Below are positions 26,791 to 35,709 of a stretch of 64,000 nt of DNA, in pieces (position 1 is the first letter of the stretch; each line of letters opens with the position of its first letter). The position numbers and the translations under genes are program-made. Below the pieces are notes generated by a model. That model ran no database searches, was not told the DNA's origin, and saw nothing but the letters and a program-made list of their open reading frames with translations. The DNA comes from an uncultured Alphaproteobacteria bacterium (GTDB lineage Bacteria > Pseudomonadota > Alphaproteobacteria > GCA-2731375): assembly GCA_951812805.1 (NCBI GenBank), contig CATOSZ010000003.1:884557-948556 (forward strand), written 5' to 3'.

Positions 26791-27795
26791 TTAGAAGGCG
26801 GCGCGGAGTTCGCCGACGGGGTGGCCGAGGACGTTGCGCACCGCGGGCGCGAGGTGGGGGGCGAGGGCCCTCGCGTCGGCCTCGGAGATCGCGTCGAAGC
26901 GATGCAGTAGGGTGAGGACGGTGAGCTCCGCCGCCCGGCTGGCGCCGTCGCGGGCCTTTACGGCGATGGCGAGGCCCTGGCCAGCGATGCCGGCGAGATA
27001 GACGCCCTCCGCCCCGGTCTTGGCGACGACGCGACCCGAGAGAACCTCGAGCATCGCCGTGTTGGCGGCGCCGGCACCCCGCACCATTTCGGGTGCCGCC
27101 CACATGGCGGCCGTGATGCGCCGGCAAGCTGTCGCCCGGTCCGGGGGAAGCGCGTCGGGGCTGGCCAGGCGGGCGAAGGCGCCGGCCATGGCGGCGAGCG
27201 GCAGCGCCGGGTTCGGCGCCGAACAGCCGTCGATGCCGAGCGTCGGGCGCGCGTCCGGCAGGCCCGCCATCTCCAGCACCGCGGCCAGGATGCGACGCTG
27301 CGCGGGATGGTCGGGGTCCAGGTAGCCGGCGCTCGGCTCGCCCGCGTGCACGGCATGGCTCAACATGCCGGAATGCTTGCCGGAGCAATTGTTGTGCGCC
27401 GGCCCCGGAAGCCTGCCCGCCAGCGCCGCCAGCACATGGTCGTCGCGCGGCCAGTGAGCGCCGCAGGCCAGGTCCGCCTCCGAGAGGCCGAGGCGGTCGA
27501 GCCAGGTCCGCACCCGCTCGACATGCACCGCTTCGCCCAGGTGACTGGCGCAGGCGAGCGCGATCTCCGCGTCGCCGAGCGCGAAAGCCGCCGCCGCGCC
27601 CGTCTCGATCAGCGGCAGGGCCTGCAACGGCTTGATGGCGGAGCGGGGATAGACCGCCGCCCCCGGCGTGCCGAAACGGGCGACCTCGCCACCATCGGTA
27701 TCGACCACGACGGCGTCGACCAGGTGCCGGCTTTCGACCAGATCGCCGCGTGTCACCTCGATCAGGATCGGCTCGTTCGTCGTCGGGTTAACCAT
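26791..27795 (-). CDS. L-asparaginase, rhizobial (ReAV-like) type
   Basis: The 334-residue enzyme converts asparagine to aspartate and ammonia. It is not of the EcAI/EcAII fold but of the beta-lactamase-like Rhizobium etli type. The S-x-x-K pair is Ser52/Lys55 in YPRSAIKPLQ, with CASHLGE, NNCSGKHSGML (Cys and Lys of the zinc site) and GIDGCSAPN all present. ATG 27795 has GAGG upstream; an ATG at 27846 would add 17 residues. It is divergent from the SpoU gene. Neighbouring hydantoinase and D-aminoacylase genes suggest an amide-nitrogen scavenging locus. Confidence 0.88.
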   Translation of the reverse strand: MVNPTTNEPILIEVTRGDLVESRHLVDAVVVDTDGGEVARFGTPGAAVYPRSAIKPLQALPLIETGAAAAFALGDAEIALACASHLGEAVHVERVRTWLDRLGLSEADLACGAHWPRDDHVLAALAGRLPGPAHNNCSGKHSGMLSHAVHAGEPSAGYLDPDHPAQRRILAAVLEMAGLPDARPTLGIDGCSAPNPALPLAAMAGAFARLASPDALPPDRATACRRITAAMWAAPEMVRGAGAANTAMLEVLSGRVVAKTGAEGVYLAGIAGQGLAIAVKARDGASRAAELTVLTLLHRFDAISEADARALAPHLAPAVRNVLGHPVGELRAAF

Positions 27796-27851
27796 GGGCG
27801 GGTCCTCGGGTAGTCTCGGCCCCGGCGCGAAGCGGACGGGAGGCACACGGG

Positions 27852-28388
27852 GTGAGCGGTCAACGGGGTTATTTCGCCGTCGGCGTCGAGCGGCTGAGCA
27901 AGCCGATGAACGCCGGCAATCTGTTTCGCACGGCGCACGCCTTCGGCGCCAGTTTCCTCTTTACCATCGCCGCGGAGTATCCCCGCCGCCAGGCCCGCTC
28001 GGATACCTCGCGCGCGCCGCTGCACCTGCCGCTCTATGAATTTCCCACGGTCGAGGAAATGCGCCTGCCGGAGGATTGCCGCCTGGTCGGCGTCGAATTG
28101 CTGGACGAGGCGGTGGAATTGCCGAGTTTCCACCATCCCCCGCGCGCCGCCTATGTGCTGGGACCGGAGAAGGGCTCGCTCTCGCCGGAGCTGGTGGCGC
28201 GCTGCCAGGACGTGATCAAGATCCCGAGCGCCTTCTGCATCAACGTCGCCACCGCCGGTGCCATCGTCATGTACGACCGGGTCCTCAGCCTCGGCCGATT
28301 CGCCCGCCGCCCGGTCTCGACCCTGGCCGAAGCGGTCCCGCCGGCGCCCCATATCCAGGGCGCGCAGAAGTTCCGCACGCCGCGCTGA
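27852..28388 (+). CDS. SpoU/TrmH-family RNA 2'-O-methyltransferase
   Basis: The 178-residue protein has the SPOUT motifs: motif 1 [14 protein letters not shown] (residues ~20-33), motif 2 [11 protein letters not shown] (~101-111) and motif 3 [21 protein letters not shown], which form the knotted SAM site. It lacks an extra N-terminal RNA-binding domain. Start is GTG at 27852, 56 bases from the divergent asparaginase start. It modifies tRNA or rRNA ribose; the exact target is unknown. Confidence 0.88.
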   Translation: MSGQRGYFAVGVERLSKPMNAGNLFRTAHAFGASFLFTIAAEYPRRQARSDTSRAPLHLPLYEFPTVEEMRLPEDCRLVGVELLDEAVELPSFHHPPRAAYVLGPEKGSLSPELVARCQDVIKIPSAFCINVATAGAIVMYDRVLSLGRFARRPVSTLAEAVPPAPHIQGAQKFRTPR

Positions 28389-28457
28389 ACGGCGCCGCGG
28401 GCGGTGGGGTGAAAAAATGCAGTCCCAGGCGCCTTCAAATCGCCGGATTCGCCGACT

Positions 28458-28979
28458 ATGTTAGCCCACATGATTCGTGGTCTCTGCATAACGGCGCTCA
28501 CCGCGCTGCTCCTGCCGACTCTCGCGCTCGCGCAAACGCCGAGCGAGGTCGGTTCGTACAAGAAATGGTCCGCCTACAAACTCAAGCAGGACAAGGGCCG
28601 TTCCTGCTATATGGCGAGCCAGCCGACCAAGAGCCTGCCCAAGGGCGCCAATCGCGATCCCATATGGCTGTTCGTCACCCATCGCACGTCCGACAAGACG
28701 CGCGACGAGGTCAGCTTCCACATGGGCTACCCGCTGAAGGAAGGCGCCTCGGTCACGGTGACCATCGATGGCAAGAAGAGCTACACCCTCTTCGCCCACG
28801 GTGCGACCGCCTGGGCGGAGACGCGGGAGATCGACCGGGAACTGGTGACGGCGATGCGCAAGGGCTCGCGGCTGCGGATCAAGGGCACGTCGAAGCGGGG
28901 CACCAACACCACCGACGACTATTCGCTCTCCGGCTTCACGGCGGCGCACCGGGCCATCGGCAAGGCCTGCCCCGGCTAA
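28458..28979 (+). CDS. Secreted IalB-like protein
   Basis: The 173-residue protein has a signal peptide (to LALAQTP) and a compact beta-rich domain with one central cysteine ([10 protein letters not shown]) and another at the end (GKACPG), suggesting a disulfide. The W-x-x-Y...C-x-x-x-S-x-P arrangement resembles invasion-associated locus B family proteins of alphaproteobacteria, which are periplasmic and of unclear role. Start is ATG 28458 or 28470. It lies 11 bases before rlmN and may be co-transcribed. Confidence 0.65.
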   Translation: MLAHMIRGLCITALTALLLPTLALAQTPSEVGSYKKWSAYKLKQDKGRSCYMASQPTKSLPKGANRDPIWLFVTHRTSDKTRDEVSFHMGYPLKEGASVTVTIDGKKSYTLFAHGATAWAETREIDRELVTAMRKGSRLRIKGTSKRGTNTTDDYSLSGFTAAHRAIGKACPG

Positions 28980-28990
28980 TAGGATCCCCC

Positions 28991-30154
28991 ATGACAATGC
29001 CCGCGCCCGAGACGACGGCCGCCGCCCCGGCGGACGCGCGGCTCGATCTGGTCGGCCTCGACCGCGATGAACTCGCCGCCGCGCTCGCCCCCCTCGGCGT
29101 GCCCGAGCGGCAGCGGCGCATGCGCGCGGGCCAGCTTTGGCATTGGCTCTACTATCGCGGTGCCCGCGACTTCGACGAGATGACGACGATCTCGAAGGAC
29201 ATGCGCGCGCGCCTGGCGGAGGCCTTTCGCATTTCCCGCCCCGGCGTGACGCGCGACCAGAAGTCCGAGGACGGCACGCGCAAATGGCTGCTCGGCTTCG
29301 CCGACCGCAACGAGGCCGAATGCGTCTACATCCCGGAGGACGATCGCGGCTCGCTCTGCATTTCCAGCCAGGTCGGCTGCACGCTCACCTGCGCCTTCTG
29401 CCACACCGGCACCCAGCGCATGGTCCGCAACCTGGAGCCGGCCGAGATCGTCGGCCAGTTCATGCTGGCCCGCGATCATCTGGGCGAGTGGCCCTCGCCC
29501 AAGGACGCGCGGCTGCTCTCCAACGTCGTCATGATGGGGATGGGGGAGCCGCTCTATAACTACGACAACGTCGCCAAGGCGCTGCGCATCGTCATGGACC
29601 CGGAGGGCATCGCCCTCTCGCGCCGGCGGATCACGCTGTCGACGGCCGGCGTGGTGCCGATGATCGAACGGGTCGGACGCGAGCTCGCGGTCAACCTGGC
29701 GATCTCACTGCATGCGGTGACGGACGAGGTCCGCGACCGTCTGGTGCCGATCAACCGCAAACATCCGATCGCCGAGCTGCTGCAGGCCTGCCGCGACTAT
29801 CCGGCCGGCAACAATGCGCGGCGCATTACCTTCGAATACGTCATGCTGCGCGAGGTGAACGATTCGCCCGCCGACGCCCGGGCGCTCGCCGCCCTGCTGA
29901 AGGGCATTCCGGCCAAGGTGAACCTGATCCCGTTCAATCCCTGGCCCGGCTCCGCCTTCGAGTGCTCCTCCAAAAACGCGATTCGCCGCTTCGCCGATAT
30001 CGTCAACGACGCCGGCTATTCGGCCCCGGTCCGCCAGCCCCGCGGGCGCGACATCATGGCCGCCTGCGGCCAGCTGAAAAGCGCCAGCGAACGGCTGCGC
30101 CGCGGCCGCGCGCCGACGTCTCCCCTGGCCGCTCCGACCTCCCGGACGCCCTGA
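28991..30154 (+). CDS. rlmN: 23S rRNA A2503 / tRNA A37 C2-methyltransferase RlmN
   Basis: The 387-residue radical-SAM enzyme methylates A2503 of 23S rRNA and A37 of some tRNAs. The 4Fe-4S cluster cysteines are C130, C134 and C137 ([13 protein letters not shown]). [20 protein letters not shown] and [17 protein letters not shown], with the catalytic cysteine, complete the family pattern. ATG 28991 was chosen because the conserved body begins soon after it and AGGA lies upstream. A second ATG at 28997 is possible. Confidence 0.96.
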   Translation: MTMPAPETTAAAPADARLDLVGLDRDELAAALAPLGVPERQRRMRAGQLWHWLYYRGARDFDEMTTISKDMRARLAEAFRISRPGVTRDQKSEDGTRKWLLGFADRNEAECVYIPEDDRGSLCISSQVGCTLTCAFCHTGTQRMVRNLEPAEIVGQFMLARDHLGEWPSPKDARLLSNVVMMGMGEPLYNYDNVAKALRIVMDPEGIALSRRRITLSTAGVVPMIERVGRELAVNLAISLHAVTDEVRDRLVPINRKHPIAELLQACRDYPAGNNARRITFEYVMLREVNDSPADARALAALLKGIPAKVNLIPFNPWPGSAFECSSKNAIRRFADIVNDAGYSAPVRQPRGRDIMAACGQLKSASERLRRGRAPTSPLAAPTSRTP

Positions 30155-30189
30155 ATTCCCAAAACATCGAACCCCGCAGACCACGAATC

Positions 30190-31185
30190 ATGCCACGGCC
30201 CACACAGCACAGATTTTGCGTCGCGCCGATGATGGATTGGACGGACCGGCATTGCCGCTACTTCCATCGCCGGCTGACCCGACACGCCCTGCTGTTCACC
30301 GAGATGCTGACGGCCGAGGCGGTCATCCGGGGCGACCGGGCCCGCCTGCTCGATTTCGACGCGGCCGAGCATCCGGTGGTCCTGCAGCTGGGCGGCGCCG
30401 ATCCGGCCCGTCTGGCGGAAGCCGCGAGGATCGGCCAGGCCTGGGGCTACGACGGCCTCAACCTCAACGTCGGCTGCCCGAGCGACCGGGTCCAATCGGG
30501 CCGTTTCGGCGCCTGCCTGATGGCTGAGCCGGACCTGGTGGCCGACTGCGTCGCGGCCATGGCCGGGGCGAGCGCCCTGCCCGTCACGGTGAAGTGCCGT
30601 ATCGGCATCGACGGGCGGGAGAGCCGGGAGGACTTCCATCACTTCGTCGAGACGGTGGCGACGGCCGGCTGCCGGACCTTCATCGTGCATGCCCGTATCG
30701 CCGTGCTCTCGGGCTTGAGCCCGAAGGACAACCGTGAAATCCCGCCGTTGAAGTACGACTTTCCGCACGGCCTGAAGCGCGACCGGCCGGACCTGGAGAT
30801 CGTCGTCAACGGCGGCATTACCGATTTCGAGGCGGCCGAGGTCCATCTGCTGGCCGCCGACGGCGTCATGCTCGGCCGGGCGGCCTACCAGGACCCTTAT
30901 CTGTTGCGCGAGGCCGACGCCCGGATCTGGGGGGACGAAGCGCCGGCGCCGAGCCGGGCCGAAGTGGTCTACGCCATGCTGCCCTATATCGAGGCGCGGC
31001 TGGCGGAGGGGGTGCCGCTGCACGCCGTCACGCGCCATATGCTCGGCCTCTACAATCGCCGCCCCCGGGCGCGGGCCTGGCGCCGTCATTTGAGCGAGAA
31101 CGCGCGCGGCGGCGGAGCGGAGGTGGTTCGCCACGCCCTCGCCCTGGTCGAGCCGGAAGCCGCGGTAACGGCGCAGGGCGCCTGA
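30190..31185 (+). CDS. dusA: tRNA-dihydrouridine synthase A
   Basis: The 331-residue flavoenzyme reduces U20/U20a in tRNA. CVAPMMDWTDRHCRYF at the start, LNVGCPSDRVQSGRFGACLM (catalytic cysteine), TVKCRIGID, FIVHARIA and VNGGI are typical of DusA. The start ATG 30190 comes 35 bases after rlmN, with only a weak ribosome site. A terminator follows. Confidence 0.94.
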   Translation: MPRPTQHRFCVAPMMDWTDRHCRYFHRRLTRHALLFTEMLTAEAVIRGDRARLLDFDAAEHPVVLQLGGADPARLAEAARIGQAWGYDGLNLNVGCPSDRVQSGRFGACLMAEPDLVADCVAAMAGASALPVTVKCRIGIDGRESREDFHHFVETVATAGCRTFIVHARIAVLSGLSPKDNREIPPLKYDFPHGLKRDRPDLEIVVNGGITDFEAAEVHLLAADGVMLGRAAYQDPYLLREADARIWGDEAPAPSRAEVVYAMLPYIEARLAEGVPLHAVTRHMLGLYNRRPRARAWRRHLSENARGGGAEVVRHALALVEPEAAVTAQGA

Positions 31186-31222
31186 CGGCCCACGACCAAG
31201 CGACCAAATTGCCGATCGGAAT

Positions 31223-31246
31223 CGGCGCGGAGGCGCCGTTTCTCTT
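31223..31246 (+). terminator. Rho-independent terminator after dusA
   Basis: CGGCGC (31223-31228) pairs with GCGCCG (31233-31238) around GGAG and is followed by TTTCTCTT. It lies 37 bases after the dusA stop and before the trcR promoter. Confidence 0.65.
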
Positions 31247-31272
31247 GGCCTCGCGGGGCAAAAGGCTATATA
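31245..31272 (+). promoter_or_regulatory. Candidate trcR promoter
   Basis: TTGGCC (31245-31250) and TATATA (31267-31272) are 16 bases apart, 61 bases before the trcR start. The -10 is good, the -35 weak. Confidence 0.4.
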
Positions 31273-31333
31273 GAGCCCCCATTCTCCGGCGGCCCCTCGG
31301 GCGGCCGGCCTGCAACCACGGGAGAAACGCTTC

Positions 31334-32134
31334 ATGGCCCGTCCGCTGATGCCCAAGGCGACCGCCGTCTGGCTGGTCGACAACACCGCACTCACCTTCG
31401 AGCAGATCGCAGATTTCTGCGGTTTGCATCCCCTTGAAATCCAGGGGATCGCCGACGGCGAAGTCGCGGTGGGAATCAAGGGCCTCGACCCAATTGCCAA
31501 CGGCCAGCTGACCCGCGAGGAAATCGAGCGTTGCGAGGCGACGGACCTCGCGACCCTGCAGATGGCCCGCACCACCGTCGAAGTGCCCGAGCGCAAGGCC
31601 AAGGGGCAGCGTTACACGCCCGTCTCCAAACGCCAGGACCGGCCGAACGCCATCGCCTGGCTGGTGCGCTACCAGACCGAGCTCACCGATCCGCAGATCG
31701 CCAAGCTGGTCGGCACCACGAAGCCGACGATCCAGGCCATTCGCGACCGCTCGCACTGGAACATGACCAACATCAAGCCGCAGGATCCGGTGACCCTCGG
31801 CCTGTGCAGCCAGATCGAACTGGACGAGGCCGTCCGCGTCGGCCAACGCCGGCTGCAGCGCACCCAAGACAAGGACTCGCGCGAGAAGGAAATTGCGGTC
31901 GCGGACCAGTATGCCGCCGCCGCGGCCGCCGGCATGCCCTCGACCGTGCCGGTGCCGGAGGCGGAACTCGGCGCCGAGCAGCCCGAGCTGCCGCCCAATC
32001 CGTTCGACGCACCGCCGCAACGCCTGCCCGAACCGCGGCCGGAGGCCTCCGACGTCTTTGCCGAACAGCCGGAGGTCGAGCCCGAGCCGGAAGAGGACGC
32101 GCCGACGCTCGAAAGCGTCTTCCGCCAGGAGTGA
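31334..32134 (+). CDS. trcR: Cell-cycle transcriptional regulator TrcR (DUF1013)
   Basis: The 266-residue alphaproteobacterial protein starts MARPLMPKATAVWLVDNTALTFEQIADFCGLHPLEIQ, diagnostic for DUF1013. A second helix-turn-helix-like unit is TDPQIAKLVGTTKPTIQAIRDR at about residues 117-138. The last ~70 residues are Pro/Glu-rich and probably disordered. GGGAG lies upstream of the ATG. The stop overlaps the GTG start of the dehydrogenase (GTGA). It is predicted to bind DNA and act in cell-cycle gene control. Confidence 0.92.
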   Translation: MARPLMPKATAVWLVDNTALTFEQIADFCGLHPLEIQGIADGEVAVGIKGLDPIANGQLTREEIERCEATDLATLQMARTTVEVPERKAKGQRYTPVSKRQDRPNAIAWLVRYQTELTDPQIAKLVGTTKPTIQAIRDRSHWNMTNIKPQDPVTLGLCSQIELDEAVRVGQRRLQRTQDKDSREKEIAVADQYAAAAAAGMPSTVPVPEAELGAEQPELPPNPFDAPPQRLPEPRPEASDVFAEQPEVEPEPEEDAPTLESVFRQE

Positions 32135-33246
32135 CCACGGCAACACGCGTAAAGGCCGCCGTCTGCCGCCGTTTCGGCGCGCCGCTCGACATCGAGACGG
32201 TGCACCTCGCCCCGCCCGGCGCGGGGGAGGTTCGGGTGCGTGTCGCCGCCTGCGCCATCTGTCAAAGCGACATCCACGCCATCGACGGTGATTGGGGCGG
32301 CACCCTGCCGAGCGTATTCGGCCACGAGGCCTCGGGCACCGTCCTCGAGGCGGGGGCGGGCGTCGCCGCCGGCCTGGCCCCGGGGACGCGGGTCGTGATT
32401 TCCCTGTTGCGTCGTTGCGGAACCTGCTTCTTTTGCCTGCGCGACGAGCCGGCGCTTTGCGTCGGCGATTTGGCGCTGCGCCGCGAGAGCCGCCTCAGCG
32501 ACGCGGCGGGCGGCGTCATCCAACAAGGCATCGCCACCGGCGCCTTCGCCGAGCAAGTGGTGGTGCATCAAAGCCAGCTGGTCCCTTTCCCGGCCGCGCT
32601 GTCTTTCGAGGCGGCCGCCCTTCTCGCCTGCGGCGTGCTGACGGGGACCGGCGCGGCCTTGAACACGGCCGGCATCAAGGCCGGCGAAAGCGTCGCGGTG
32701 ATCGGCTGCGGCGGTGTCGGCCTCAATGCCGTCCAGGGCGCACGGCTCGCCGGCGCCGCCCCGCTCGTCGCCCTCGATCCCGTCGCGAGCAAACGGGAGA
32801 TGGCCCTCGGCCTCGGGGCCGGGCACGCGTTCGACCCGCTCGACGCCGGTACGGCGGCGGCGGTTCGCGCGCTGACCGGGGGGCATGGCCTCGACCATGT
32901 TCTCGTCACCGTCGGCAATGCCGGCGCAATGGCGAACGGGCTCGCCCTGCTACGGCGGGGCGGCACCCTGACGCTCGCCGGCATGCCGGCAACCGGCACC
33001 ACCCAGCCGCTGGAGCTGGTCGACCTCGCCGATGCGGCAACGCGGATCCAGGGCTCCAAGATGGGCGGCGGTCATCTCGCCCGCGACGTGCCCCGCCTGA
33101 TCGGCCTTTGGGAAGAAGGCCGCCTGGAACTCGACGGGCTGGTAAGCGGGCGCTTTCCCCTGAGCGCAATCAACGAGGCGATCGCCTCGGTCAAACGCGG
33201 CGAGGCGATCCGCAACGTCGTCACCTTCGCGGACCCGGCACCGTGA
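32131..33246 (+). CDS. Zinc-dependent alcohol dehydrogenase
   Basis: The 371-residue MDR enzyme has catalytic zinc ligands in CAICQSDIH and FGHEASG and the structural-zinc cysteine set CGTCFFCLRDEPALC. The NAD site is VIGCGGVGLNAVQGA. It is like the class III/NDMA-type long alcohol dehydrogenases. Start is GTG 32131, overlapping the trcR stop by four bases, and the stop overlaps the next GTG in the same way. Coupling of a dehydrogenase to trcR is unusual. Substrate is unknown. Confidence 0.88.
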   Translation: MTTATRVKAAVCRRFGAPLDIETVHLAPPGAGEVRVRVAACAICQSDIHAIDGDWGGTLPSVFGHEASGTVLEAGAGVAAGLAPGTRVVISLLRRCGTCFFCLRDEPALCVGDLALRRESRLSDAAGGVIQQGIATGAFAEQVVVHQSQLVPFPAALSFEAAALLACGVLTGTGAALNTAGIKAGESVAVIGCGGVGLNAVQGARLAGAAPLVALDPVASKREMALGLGAGHAFDPLDAGTAAAVRALTGGHGLDHVLVTVGNAGAMANGLALLRRGGTLTLAGMPATGTTQPLELVDLADAATRIQGSKMGGGHLARDVPRLIGLWEEGRLELDGLVSGRFPLSAINEAIASVKRGEAIRNVVTFADPAP

Positions 33247-34445
33247 GCGGGCCCGAACGGCTCGACAACACCGCGGCACGCCGCCTGCTGCTGGCGGGAA
33301 ACGGTCTCGCAGCCCCGCCGCGCGCCGCCCAGGATGCGGACGCCCTGCACCGGGCAATCGACGAAATCGGCTTCGTCCAGGTCGACAGCGTGCTGACGGT
33401 CGAACGCGCGCACCACATGATCCTGCATACCCGGAACCAGACCTATCGGCGCGATAACCTGCGCCGCCTGCTGGAGGACGAGGGGCGGCTGTTCGAGAAC
33501 TGGACGCACGACGCCTCGATCCTGCCGAGCCGCCTGTTCCCCTATTGGCGCCATCGCTTCCGTCGCATCCGGGCGCGTCTTTCATCGGGCTGGGAAGCGC
33601 GGGGACGCGGCGGCTTCACCACACATCTCGACGCGATCCGCGATCGCATCGCCGAGGAGGGCGCGCTGATGGCGCGCGATTTCGGGACCCCCGGCGAGAA
33701 GCCGCGCGGCGGCTGGTGGAACTGGCACGACGAGAAGACGGCGCTCGAGTACCTCTGGCGGACCGGCGGCCTGGCGATCGCCGGGCGGCGCAACTTCCAG
33801 AAGCTCTACGATCTGCCCGAGCGGGTGCTGCCGGCGGCCGACCTGGATGCACGGGTGAGCGAGACGGCGTTCATCGATTGGGCCTGCCGCACCGCCCTCG
33901 AACGGCTGCATTTTGGCTCGCCGGCGCAGATCGCCGGATTCTGGGACCTGTTGGGGACGGCGGAAGCCGAGGCCTGGTGCGAAGCGCGGCGCGGCGGCGA
34001 GCTGCTCGAGGTCGTGGTCCAGGCAGCAGACGGCACCAGCGCGCGGCCCTGCTGGATGCTCGCCGCCGGCTTCGAGGCGGCCACATCGGCGGGCGAAGCC
34101 CCGCCGGCGGCGCCCGCGCGACTGCGGGTGCTCAGCCCCTTCGATCCTTTGATCCGCGACCGCACCCGCCTTGCCCGCGTCTTCGGCTTCGACTACCGCA
34201 TCGAGATCTTCATCCCCAAGGCCAAGCGGCGGTACGGCTACTACGTCTTCCCCCTGCTGGAGGGCGAGCGCCTGGTCGGCCGCATCGACATGACGCACGA
34301 CCGCCGGGGCAGCGGCGCGTTGCGCGTCGACGGCCTGTGGTGGGAACCGGGCCTGCGCAAGAGCCGGGGCCGGCGTTTGGCCCTCGACGCCGAGCTGCAG
34401 CGCATCGCCCGCTTCGTCGGCGCCGAGGGCGTGCTCTGGCGGTAG
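33243..34445 (+). CDS. YcaQ-like winged-helix DNA glycosylase (HTH_42)
   Basis: The 400-residue protein belongs to the HTH_42 family, whose members YcaQ and AlkZ unhook DNA crosslinks. IGFVQVDSVLTVERAHH carries the QxD form of the catalytic motif, followed by LFENWTHDASILPSRLFPYWR and, near the end, SPFDPLIRDRTR and GYYVFPLLEGERLVGRID. It starts at a GTG overlapping the dehydrogenase stop (GTGA). Its role would be repair of alkylated or crosslinked bases. The family match is strong; activity is inferred. Confidence 0.85.
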   Translation: MSGPERLDNTAARRLLLAGNGLAAPPRAAQDADALHRAIDEIGFVQVDSVLTVERAHHMILHTRNQTYRRDNLRRLLEDEGRLFENWTHDASILPSRLFPYWRHRFRRIRARLSSGWEARGRGGFTTHLDAIRDRIAEEGALMARDFGTPGEKPRGGWWNWHDEKTALEYLWRTGGLAIAGRRNFQKLYDLPERVLPAADLDARVSETAFIDWACRTALERLHFGSPAQIAGFWDLLGTAEAEAWCEARRGGELLEVVVQAADGTSARPCWMLAAGFEAATSAGEAPPAAPARLRVLSPFDPLIRDRTRLARVFGFDYRIEIFIPKAKRRYGYYVFPLLEGERLVGRIDMTHDRRGSGALRVDGLWWEPGLRKSRGRRLALDAELQRIARFVGAEGVLWR

Positions 34446-34532
34446 CGTTCACCGAGGTGGGCAAATTGTCACGGCCGGTTGCGATGCCCGGCGCCACGGC
34501 CCATCTTGGCGCCAACAGCCGAGAGCGACCCG

Positions 34533-34934
34533 ATGAGCCAGACCACCGCCCCCGAAACCCGTGCCCTTCTGCCCGCCCTCCTGAAGGGCCTGGCCCAGCG
34601 CTGCCCGAACTGTGGTTCTGGGCGACTGTTCGCCCGCTATTTGGAGACGGTGACGCAGTGCGAGGCCTGCGGCGAGGAACTGCACCACCACCGGGCCGAC
34701 GACGCGCCGCCCTATTTTTCCGTGCTGATCATCGGCCATATCGTCATCCCCGGCCTGCTGCTGGTCGAACAGCTGTGGTCGCCGCCGACCTGGGTACAGC
34801 TTTCGATCTGGCTGCCGCTCTCCTGCCTGCTGATCTGGCAGGTGCTGCCGCGGGTGAAGGGCGCCCTCGTCGGCCTGCAATGGGCCAACCGCATGCACGG
34901 CTTCGGCGACGAGCAGTCTGCCGGAATTAGGTGA
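34533..34934 (+). CDS. DUF983 membrane protein with zinc ribbon
   Basis: The 133-residue protein has an N-terminal zinc ribbon (RCPNCGSGRLF and CEACGEEL, residues ~24-50) and two membrane helices (YFSVLIIGHIVIPGLLLVEQ and WVQLSIWLPLSCLLIWQV), ending ANRMHGF. This is the DUF983 pattern common in alphaproteobacteria, sometimes near cytochrome oxidase genes; none is here. ATG 34533 follows GAGAGCG. Its function is unknown. Confidence 0.88.
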   Translation: MSQTTAPETRALLPALLKGLAQRCPNCGSGRLFARYLETVTQCEACGEELHHHRADDAPPYFSVLIIGHIVIPGLLLVEQLWSPPTWVQLSIWLPLSCLLIWQVLPRVKGALVGLQWANRMHGFGDEQSAGIR

Positions 34935-34965
34935 TGTTCTTTGGATGTGAGCGTCTTGCGCGCGC

Positions 34966-35118
34966 TCATGTGGCGAGGATGTTTGTGATCCGCCGCGCGG
35001 AAGAGATCCCGTTCGCATAGCCGTAGACCAGCAGCGCCAGCATCATCCGTGGATGGTGCTGCGTCTTGCCGGTGCCGCGCCGGTTCACCTGGAACGTCTC
35101 GATGCGAACCCGCTCCAT
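34966..35118 (-). pseudogene. Transposase N-terminal fragment (DUF772, IS1182/IS5-like)
   Basis: The 50-residue frame reads MERVRIETFQVNRRG, then HHPRMMLALLVYGYANGI, SSARRI and stops. The HPRMMLALLVYGY...SSRRI pattern is the N-terminal DUF772 domain of IS1182/IS5-type transposases. The rest of the element is missing, so this is a remnant. In-frame codons continue upstream (HEAREV) without a family match. Confidence 0.7.
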
Positions 35119-35157
35119 CACCTCGCGTGCTTCATGAACTGTCGGACGAATTCAGCA

Positions 35158-35547
35158 TCAGTAGCTCCAGACGGTCGGACGGGGCGCATGCGCCGGTTCC
35201 GTCAGGCCGTCCAGATGCAGAAACCGCCCGCCACCCTTCTGCTGGACCCCAATGCCCGTGAAGCCATGCGCCATCGCCTTCGACAGCACGTCATGGGCCT
35301 TTCCGCGATCGACCGCGAGGTCGGCCGCCCAGCCCGTGGTGTGCGGCCCGTCGAGGCCCGTGCTCGACACACTGTTATTGTGGTCCGGGCAGCGGAACCC
35401 AGAGGACACGGTGATGGAGAACCCGACTTCGGTTCGAACAGCCTGAAGCTTTTCAAGGAATTCAGGCTGCATGTCGGCGCGCCCGCAGCCGCACTGGCAT
35501 TCAAATTCTTCTCGGCTGAAATTCGGGTATAGGTTCCAGTCAATCAT
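35158..35547 (-). CDS. Peptidase M15 family protein, phage-like
   Basis: The 129-residue protein has the M15A zinc D,D-carboxypeptidase/endolysin pattern. FSREEFECQCGCG is at the N-terminus, SSGFRCPDHNN in the middle, HTTGWAADLAVD supplies His/Asp ligands, and GIGVQQKGGGRFLHLDG gives the last histidine. It would cut peptidoglycan stem peptides. Its size and the ATGA overlap with the small gene before it resemble lysis cassettes of phages and gene-transfer agents, but no other phage gene is near. There is no signal peptide. Confidence 0.8.
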   Translation of the reverse strand: MIDWNLYPNFSREEFECQCGCGRADMQPEFLEKLQAVRTEVGFSITVSSGFRCPDHNNSVSSTGLDGPHTTGWAADLAVDRGKAHDVLSKAMAHGFTGIGVQQKGGGRFLHLDGLTEPAHAPRPTVWSY

Positions 35548-35702
35548 CTCGGCTCTCCTCGTTCCATCGGCCCTCCACCCTGGCGGATCAGCCAGCGGAT
35601 GTCACGACACAGCGCGTTGGGCGCCCGGCGGATGTCCATAACGATGCCCCGCTCCAGCGCCGCGCGCAACGCCACCGCCCGGTCATGGCGCAAGCAGCTC
35701 AC
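35544..35702 (-). CDS. Small unknown protein coupled to the M15 peptidase
   Basis: From a GTG at 35702 the frame gives 52 residues (starting VSCLRHDRAVALRAALERG and containing DIRRAPNALCRDIRWLIRQ). The stop overlaps the peptidase start in ATGA. An ATG at 35639 would give 31 residues. The frame also runs back into the MFS gene at 35807, so it may be the stub of a longer gene cut by the transporter junction. No family recognised. Confidence 0.4.
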   Translation of the reverse strand: MSCLRHDRAVALRAALERGIVMDIRRAPNALCRDIRWLIRQGGGPMERGEPR

Positions 35703-35709
35703 CGCGATT

